NCBI GenBank assembly: GCA_023213395.1
Contig: CM041465.1
Span: 146,327,741 to 146,391,740, forward strand
Direction: 5' to 3'
Length of the DNA stretch: 64,000 nt
Origin: Cycas panzhihuaensis
Taxonomy: Eukaryota > Cycadophyta
In this document: piece by piece, positions 57,061 to 64,000 of the stretch
Layout: each line of letters opens with the position of its first letter
How positions within the stretch are numbered: the stretch's first letter is position 1
Notes under the pieces: generated by a model
Database searches by the model: none
What the model was told of the DNA's origin: nothing
Seen by the model: only the letters and a program-made list of their open reading frames with translations
Translations under genes and position numbers: made by a program

Positions 57061-57380
57061 TAAAAATGTGCTTGAAAAAATATCAAATATTGACAAAAAT
57101 ATATAAAACTTAATGATAAAACCTCTTGTAGAGTGATGAAACTCGATATTTATTATTTTTCAGTTGTGCACTTATATAAATCTAAAGAAATCTAAAATAC
57201 TTTATTATTTCACAAGTATAACTCAATAATAAGCAAATCTACTGAAAAATAGAAGAAATTTGCTAATAAACTTTGTAGAAAGATGAATATAACTGATACT
57301 TTTTGTTGTATGTAAATTTGCCTTAAAAATTCTAATAAATTTTCCTTCTTCGTGAAAACTTTAGCAGGCTAGTAATCATT

Positions 57381-57393
57381 TGCTCTGATACCA
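57381..57393 (-). promoter_or_regulatory. Primer-binding site of inner gag-only element
   Basis: The minus strand reads TGGTATCAGAGCA, an undecayed initiator tRNA-Met PBS, 2 bp from the 5' LTR. Confidence 0.82.
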
Positions 57394-57395
57394 AA

Positions 57396-57782
57396 TGAAG
57401 GAAATAAAATGTAGGAGAACATGGGAGAATATAGAAGAGATAATAAAAAACTTTAATATATTAATGTTGCTCAAACAGGAAAGCCATTGTATTGAATCTA
57501 TATTGTAGAGAGTTACAAATATCCAATATTGTAGGTAGTGTCTAAAATACCAAGGTTACAGACCCCTCAATGTATATAATTTTGGGGGAGGGGGGGGAAC
57601 TCCTCAACCCCTAAAATTTAAATTACAATAAAATAATACAAACTTAACTTAAAGTAAACTTAACTCAAATTAACATAAACTTACCTACACATGTTGAGCA
57701 CCCACATGTATAAATTGAGGAAAATGAGGTGTGCTCCCCTAGTTGGAAGGTAGAAGTGGAGTGATGACTATTAACTCTAATA
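57396..57782 (-). repeat. 5' LTR of inner gag-only element
   Basis: Pairs with 51,568-51,965. It keeps the cysteine-containing coding phrase YTCGCSTCVGKF on the minus strand. Its outer terminus reads TA instead of CA. Confidence 0.85.
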
Positions 57783-60640
57783 GTTTCTATAAAGAAATAT
57801 AGAAGATAAACAAATGTAATACAAATTATACCAGTTTGGTAAGGTGGCTCCACTTAGTTTGTAGATAGCTTGAAGTGCTGAAATCTAGCTTCTTACTACA
57901 AAAAGGCTTGAAAAATACAAATAAAAACCAACAAGAGCTTCAAGAATAAACTATTAGTGATCAATAATGTAGATATAACCCTTTTGAGATAATGTAATAC
58001 TTGAAAGGTTATAAGATAAGGCCTATAAGGGCTAAACAAAAACCTAAATATAACTAGCTTTAAACACCTACCGAATAATGTCAGATTTGAGTAGAATCTA
58101 TTTCAAACTGAAGAATATTGAATAACCTTTCTTACAGATTTGACCATTCAAAAAACTGACTCTTAAATCTCAAAATATTAAAGAATGAGTGTAAGGACCC
58201 ATTTTAGGGCTTAAACAAGAGTTATAGTGCTAAAATATTATAAAAATCTAATTATAACTTTGTAGAAAGGTGTAAAAATAATCACATATAAATTAGAGAC
58301 TTTTAATGCACCTTATACCAAAAAAAAAATTTAAACAAATTGCTTCAAAAATTGTTGAACAATGAAGAACTAAGTTTGATTAAGTATATTAATTTCACCA
58401 TCCTTAAATATCTGTAAAATAGATTAGAATCTCTTAATAAAGTATACCAGCATGAAGAGGGCTAAACCAACTTTTTGATGATGTAGACAATTCAAAAAAT
58501 AGATATCAAATGCACAAGTTATAGTAAAAATAGTGAAGGGACCTTTTTATAGTTAATAAAATGGAAGCTAAAAAAAGGTGTCACTTAAAACTATTAAAAC
58601 TTGATTAAAACAACTCCAAATCTGAAAATGACTAGTCCATAGTGAAACTCACTGAATAATGATCATGATGAGACTAGTTTTGTTGAAAACTGTTAGCCTA
58701 GTGAGGAGTTATAGTAGAAAATATGTTAGTTACTTTTTGAAGAAAAAATATAAATAAACTTTATATTAAAAAAGGTTTAAGCCCTTTGAAAAAGAGCACT
58801 CGAGGTCACATTTGAATGAACAAAACTAGGGGCCAATGTTTGAAGGGGGCTTAGCACTTAACAATTTCTACCAAATTTCAAACACTATTAAATATAATTT
58901 GATTTTAATGAACTTTAGAAAAAATAAAAATTTAATCATTGTCGTGCTGTTACCGAAGAAAATGATGAACATGACATTGCAGAAGATTGAAATGGCTTGA
59001 AACAGTCTAAAAGGAGATTGCATAAGGTTGAGTACTAAACATAATGCAAATCGATTGAAGACAATACCAAAAGATAGGTTTAAATATGTTTGAAATATGA
59101 GAAAAAAAACTAATTATCAACATGCAGTGTCGAGGAGAGAACAATGATTAGAGGAAAATATTATGCATAAAAAACCTTTCAAATAAATTAAATATTCAAT
59201 GAATGTCCTCTTTGCATTAGTCCCAATTGATCTACAACCTTCTCACTTGATAATCAAATCAAAAATATTTAAAAAAAAAAGTAATTTTTATGAATAAAAA
59301 AATGAAAAACGCTTATTGAATATGTGCAACTGCTGGCGAAAGGACATAGATTATTCATGTGACAGGGTAAGATTCTCCATTGAAAATCAATGAAATCATG
59401 ATCTAAACCTTATATTTGAAGGGATAAAGTGTGTAGAGGATTAAAAACAATGGATCAAAGTTAGATCATTCACAAAATGAAGATTTTATATGTAAAAATG
59501 ATGATGAATAGTTTGCAGGCTTTGGCGAGGATACACTAAAGAATGGAGGGCACACAAGGTGAAAAAATAGATCTAAAATGGGTGTAGTATTGGTGTCAAC
59601 GATCTGTGAGTGGATCAATAAAAAAATATTCGAAAAAATATAATTTTTTATATAAAAAATTAAAATATACATTGACAGAAGGATGCATTTAAAGGAGGAA
59701 CTTTGGCAGGCTAGATCTCACCACTAGATTAATGGAATTTGACAAAACTTTAAAGGGAGATAAATCTCTTACCACTAAGGTAGCTCTCAAATTTTATCAT
59801 GAACAGATCACTGCAAGTTAAGAATGAAGCTGCTAATCCTAGGGGGGTTACACAGAGTACACAGAGGCTAAACAGTCCAAAGAATGCTCTTAGATTGCTA
59901 AAAATTACTTTATTTATCGTTTAACAAGCTTGCACCACTGTTAAAAAAGAAACTAGGTAAAATATAAAGCTAAAATGAGTAAATCATAAGAGGGTCAATG
60001 GGGTTTTATTACCAAAATGAGTAGCTCAACTTCTAGGAGGGAGATCTCTTCGTAGGAGGGACAAAATCTAAAATTGATGAATCTTGCGCAGAGTTAACTC
60101 ATAGAGCTTCGAAATGACTAGTCACCTGATGAGGTTTTATTCACCGTGGAGGTTGCACCAGCCTATAGAAGTTTAAGTTCCTTATAAAACCTTAAAAAAT
60201 AATGGAAAAATAACAAAAACTTATAAAATATCAAACAAAACCTTAATATAATTTCTCCAAAGAACTTCTAGGCTAAATATGCATGCTATTACTATATAAA
60301 TCTAAAGAAATATTGATTAAATGGAGCATATACACCAAAAAATAGCCAAATATTCAATAAAACTATACAAAATTTATTAATAAACTTCATAAAATGATGA
60401 AATATTGAATATTTTACTGATTATTGCTGTAAACTCTATACAAATCTATGAAAATATAGATTATTTTATACGTATAAATAAAAAAATAGTTAAATTTTTA
60501 ATGAAAATAATATAAAACTGCTAATAAGTTTTATAAAAATTGAATAAAGCCAATATATCACTTAGGAGTAGCTTTGATAAATCTCTACTTCAAAACTCAA
60601 TATATCTTCTTTCTCTCAAATGAAGGAGGCCCAAAATCTG
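57783..60640 (-). other. Outer element non-coding interior
   Basis: About 2.9 kb between the inner insertion and the outer PBS. The part 57,800-58,870 resembles the inner element. 58,920-60,600 has no recognised domain on either strand; a minus-strand 68-codon frame at 59,466-59,672 is probably chance. Confidence 0.45.
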
Positions 60641-60653
60641 TGCTCTAATACCA
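60641..60653 (-). promoter_or_regulatory. Primer-binding site of outer gag-only element
   Basis: The minus strand reads TGGTATTAGAGCA, the initiator tRNA-Met type with one C-to-T change. Confidence 0.78.
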
Positions 60654-60655
60654 AA

Positions 60656-60990
60656 TAAAGGATTTGAAAATCATGGAGACAGAGAAGAGCAATAAGCGAA
60701 TAATAAATCTATTGTACAATATGAGCATAAACCAAATATCTTTATTTAAGCCATGTTTGAGAGTAAGTACATATTTCCAAATGGAGGTGGTGTCTAAAGA
60801 TACTAGAGTTTGTCACCCTAGTAAATATATAATTTGAGGGAGTAAGGAAACCTCCTCAACCTTCAAAATTTTAAATATATTAAAATAATGATTAACTAAT
60901 GTTACACTTAACCTTACCTTACTTACCTTTACATGTGTGTACTCACATGTGTAAATGGTGGGAGTGGGATGATGAACATTAATCCTAACA
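60656..60990 (-). repeat. 5' LTR of outer gag-only element
   Basis: Same length as 50,130-50,464 and nearly the same sequence; ends CCTAACA. Confidence 0.82.
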
Positions 60991-60995
60991 TTAAC

Positions 60996-62640
60996 AACCA
61001 TCCAACAATAGTAAACAACTTATTTAGGCTTAGAAAACTCTTTCTAATACTGATTCTAATGCTGGTAATCCTTTGAATATAAGAAAAACTTGTTTGCAAA
61101 AGCTTCAAGTAAATTTTGCTCTAATGGCTAAAGTTATGACCAGTGATGATCCAAAAATATTTAAATAAGTAAATATCAATCCAATATGGTAATAAGACAT
61201 GTAAGAAGAAATTGATGCTCTAAAAAAAATTCAAATTAGGATTTAGTCCTTTTGTCTCCTGATAAGAACTTGGTAGACTGTAAATAGGTCTATTAAACTA
61301 AGTTTAATTCAAAAGGAGTAGTTGAAAAACATAAGGCTTGCTTAGTAGGCAAACATTTTTCATAAGTTGATGGTATTGATTATACTAAAATTTTTGCTCC
61401 TGTTGCTAAGATGAACACCATTAAAAGTATTTTAGCTTTAGCAACAAAATTTGGTTAGTAAATTCATCAAATGGATATTAAATGTAGCTCTCTAAATGAT
61501 GACCTTAAATAAGAAATCTATATGAAACAACCTCTTGGTTTCATAGATAATTCTAATCTTGTTTGTAAATTAAAAAAATCACTATATGGTTTAAAAGAAG
61601 CTCCTCGAGCTTGATATACAAAAATTGATGATTATCTTCTACAAAGTGGATACACTAAGTGTATTAGTGATCCTAGTCTTTATTTTTAAAGACAATACAA
61701 GAATATTACTATTTTAATTTTTTATGTAGATGATATCATAATAACTAGTTCCTTACTTTCTCAAATTCTCTAGTTAAAATCAATTCTAATAAACAAGTTT
61801 GAAATGACAGACTTAGGTATGTTACATTATTTTCTAAATCTATAAATTTATCAATCAGATTAAAAAATCACTATTTTTCAACTGAAATATATCATTGAAC
61901 TAATAAGAAGATTCAATATGGACAATGCCAAGCCAACCCCTATACCTCTATAATTAGGTGTAAAATTAATTACTGATTGTCCTTCTCTACTATGTGACCC
62001 TACCTTATATTATTAATTAATAGGTAGTTTGATTTGTTTAATCTATACTTGCCCAGATATATCCTTTGTTGTTACTTTGTGTTCCAAATATATGTAAAAT
62101 CCTCATAAATCACATTGGAAAGCATCAAAACAAATCTTACAATATCTTACAAGTATCATTTATAATGGTTTAACATATAATTTTTGTACTACTAAACTAA
62201 AATTAATAGGATACATAAACTGTAATTGGGTAGGGGAGGAGACTCTGACGATAAAAAATCTACTACTGGTTACACTTTCTTTCTTGACTCTTTATCTATC
62301 ATATGGTCTAGTAAGAAAATATAAGCATTGGGCTTATCCACAACAAAAGTTGAATATCAAACACCATTAAATCTTTATTAAGTGAACTCAGTTTGTTTCC
62401 TAACTCTTTTATTAAAATTAATGTTGATAATCAAGGTGCCATATCTATTGCTACTAATCCTATTGCTCATTCTAGAACTAGACACATAGAATTACATCAG
62501 CACTTTATTCATAATCTTGTTAATGATAATACTCTTAATTTGTTTTATTGTCCTATAGATTTAAAGATTACAGACATTCTTACAAATCCATTAATAGAAG
62601 AAAATTTGTTAAACTTTGAGAATTATTGAAGATTGAAGAA
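60996..62640 (+). pseudogene. pol: Copia reverse transcriptase and RNase H
   Basis: Resumes the copia polyprotein. Motifs include EEIDALKK, FAPVAKM-like sequence near 61,390, the motif A region IHQMDIK near 61,465, [20 protein letters not shown] and YGLKEAPRA, and the intact catalytic box YVDDIIIT from 61,723. FEMTDLGMLHYFLNL and PDISFVV follow. The RNase H end at 62,393-62,629 reads INVDNQGAISIATNPIAHSR and TRHIELHQHFIH, typical of copia. Stops occur mainly at expected Gln and Trp codons, with a few frameshifts (near 61,230, 61,310 and 62,235). Confidence 0.85.
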
Positions 62641-62740
62641 GTCTTCATCAAAGAGGGAATAACATACCAAATTCTTCTTTATCTTCTTCCTTCTTCTTTC
62701 TTCTATCTTCTATATCATCCATTGTACAAAAGATAATATT

Positions 62741-62749
62741 AAAGAGGGA
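62741..62749 (+). promoter_or_regulatory. Polypurine tract of copia element
   Basis: AAAGAGGGA directly before the 3' LTR start TGTTAGAG. Confidence 0.8.
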
Positions 62750-63274
62750 TGTTAGAGTAATGTTACCTTTGCAAATATCACTTTATTAAATTTAATATAT
62801 TTCACTTAATTATGTAAGTTTATTAAAATAACAAATTGCTCATTTCAATGAATCCTTCTTCCTCCTTAAAAATCTCCTCCTAGATTCTTGGAGGTTGGTT
62901 TACCTATCTGTTGGTCTACAATCTATCAGTTAAGATGGTCAAATTTCTGGTCAAGTGACTATGGTACGTAGGATGGTGAGGAGGCTAACTAGGTATTCCT
63001 TCCAGAAAGGAAATGTTGCACTTTGCACAACTATATATATGTATATAGAGAGGATGGGATCCTCATCACATTTGTAATGTATATTCATTTTATTAAAATA
63101 TATTTATATTCTTGAGGTGGTTTTTCATCCCTTAATGAGGTTTTCCACCTGTCTACATATGGTTTCCTGTATTTTATTTTAGTGCATTTGATGTTTTAAT
63201 TATTATTGTAAAATTTATATACTTTATTCTAATATTATGATCTATGCATTTGTTTCTAAATCCTCTCTTTAACA
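62750..63274 (+). repeat. 3' LTR of copia element
   Basis: Begins TGTTAGAGTAATG, ends TCTTTAACA and is followed by AAAAT. It keeps the canonical TG/CA ends that the 5' LTR has lost. Confidence 0.9.
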
Positions 63275-63279
63275 AAAAT
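63275..63279. repeat. Target-site duplication AAAAT, right copy
   Basis: Matches 45,302-45,306. Confidence 0.82.
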
Positions 63280-64000
63280 GTACCATTCTTACTTTTGTGT
63301 TTAAATGTGATACTTATCAATGAAATAAGTAAGATACCAAAGCTTAGCTGGGTCTCTTATAACCTTTATGTATTCCTTAGTATAAATGCTAGGATATTAT
63401 AATGGATTTCATTGTTAAACTACCATTATCTACCAAGTATGAATCTATCCTTATAGTTATTGATAAGTTAAGTAAATACACCTATTTTTTACCAATTTAT
63501 AACCTCTTATAAAGAACCTTACCTCAATAAAACATATATATAGTCCATATTCTGCCTTTATAGGTTCCTCTTAACTATAGTCTAGGATTGAGACCTCAAG
63601 TTTACCAACTCATTTTAGTAAAAACTCTTTTGAACATCAAGAAAATCATTTAATATGAGTTTAACTGACCAGTTCTAAATAGATGGCTAATCAAAAGTCC
63701 TTAACAAAATATTGGAGACCTACTTGCATTATTTGACATTTGATCACAAAGCTAAATAGACTTCTTGATTAGCCCTTGTAGAGTACTAGTATAACTTATC
63801 CTATTACCTGGCTATAAGAATGTCTCCATTTATGGATCTCTATGGTCACTCCCTACCATCTTATCACATACTAGTAACTACTCTTTAGAGTGCTTCTATC
63901 CAATAAAATCTCTAGATTATGGACCAAATTTTGAACACTCTTAATTAAAACCTGACAAATGCCTAAAATCATATGAAATAACTCATTAAACACCACTATT
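63280..64000 (+). pseudogene. pol: Integrase of gypsy element, continued
   Basis: Reads TFVFKCDTYQ, the C-x-x-C end (second Cys now Tyr) of the HHCC finger started before 45,306. It then gives IIMDFIVKLPLSTKYESILI and VIDKLSKYTYFLP, the first catalytic Asp segment of the integrase core. Further on RVLV, YHSLPTILS-like and SPY-like pieces are scattered among stops. It runs out of the window, so the end and the 3' LTR are not seen. Confidence 0.75.

Larger units (their letters stand above)
51568..57782 (-). mobile_element. Gag-only copia-like element, inner copy, with captured host gene pieces
   Basis: LTRs of 398 bp (51,568-51,965) and 387 bp (57,396-57,782), with flanking GTTTA and GTTTC giving a 4-of-5 duplication. 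PBS and PPT are present on the minus strand. About 5.4 kb lie between the LTRs, of which only the last 0.75 kb encodes gag. The rest is non-coding and holds short kinase-like and importin-like matches on the opposite strand. LTRs and interior (53,200-54,180 against 57,800-58,870) are related to those of the element it sits in. Confidence 0.82.
50130..60990 (-). mobile_element. Gag-only copia-like element, outer copy
   Basis: LTRs of 335 bp each (50,130-50,464 and 60,656-60,990), a minus-strand PBS at the right LTR and a PPT at the left one. Excluding the nested copy it is about 4.6 kb. The only coding signal is a gag-like frame next to the 3' LTR. I did not find a matching target duplication: CAAAA lies on the left flank and TTAAC on the right. 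It sits inside copia pol. Confidence 0.8.
45307..63274 (+). mobile_element. Ty1/copia element carrying a nested insertion
   Basis: LTRs of 507 and 525 bp, an initiator tRNA-Met PBS and a PPT are all present, and AAAAT flanks both sides. Without the 50,130-60,990 insertion it is about 7.1 kb. Domain order gag, (protease), integrase, RT, RNase H is that of copia. The reading frame from 47,604 to about 49,950 is almost free of indels; its inactivation is by stop-creating transitions. Confidence 0.9.

Noticed and set aside
45307-63274. Solo-LTR reading of the two 0.5-kb copia LTRs
   Set aside because: Same orientation, matching duplications, PBS after the first, PPT before the second and colinear copia domains between them show one element with a nested insertion.

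Overview
This window looks like plant nuclear heterochromatin from a large-genome seed plant. It has no intact host gene, no rRNA or tRNA gene and no bacterial-style gene organisation. Nearly every assignable stretch is a retrotransposon or a broken piece of one, in the plant Ty3/gypsy, Ty1/copia and L1-type LINE families. The species cannot be named from the sequence. Many LTR junctions could be fixed to the base because target-site duplications (TSDs), primer-binding sites (PBSs) and polypurine tracts (PPTs) are still readable.

Left part (1-12,180): AT-rich DNA with one isolated copia-like LTR (2,879-3,391). Next is a non-autonomous copia-like element on the minus strand (4,503-10,410, TSD TTTAC), which carries a fragment of a host short-chain dehydrogenase gene. 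Its left LTR is split by a 2-kb TRIM-like element (4,743-6,747, TSD TACAT).

Central part (12,180-41,390): a three-level nest. An L1-type LINE on the plus strand (ORF1, endonuclease, reverse transcriptase, RNase H) is cut between its endonuclease and RT by an old long-LTR gypsy element on the minus strand (14,429-38,053, TSD GAGAC, LTRs about 2.98 kb). That element is cut by a younger member of the same family on the plus strand (20,711-30,635, TSD GTTGA, LTRs about 2.52 kb). Both family members encode gag and an aspartic protease, but no RT or integrase is recognisable. The old copy also has an RNase H domain and, on the opposite strand, a decayed plant mobile domain (PMD) gene.

Right part (41,390-64,000): another nest. 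A decayed gypsy element on the plus strand (gag, protease, RT, integrase) is interrupted inside the integrase zinc-finger region by a Ty1/copia element (45,307-63,274, TSD AAAAT). The copia element is interrupted between integrase and RT by a gag-only copia-like element on the minus strand (50,130-60,990), which is interrupted by a second member of its own family (51,568-57,782). That innermost element holds short matches to a MAP3K-epsilon-type kinase and to importin beta, apparently captured from host genes.

Decay is dominated by C-to-T and G-to-A changes: termini TG/CA have become TA, and premature stops sit where CAG, CAA or TGG codons are expected. This fits deamination of methylated cytosine. 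The youngest element is different: its two LTRs share long identical tracts broken by small scrambled clusters at CG and CHG sites, which may be an assembly or base-calling artefact.
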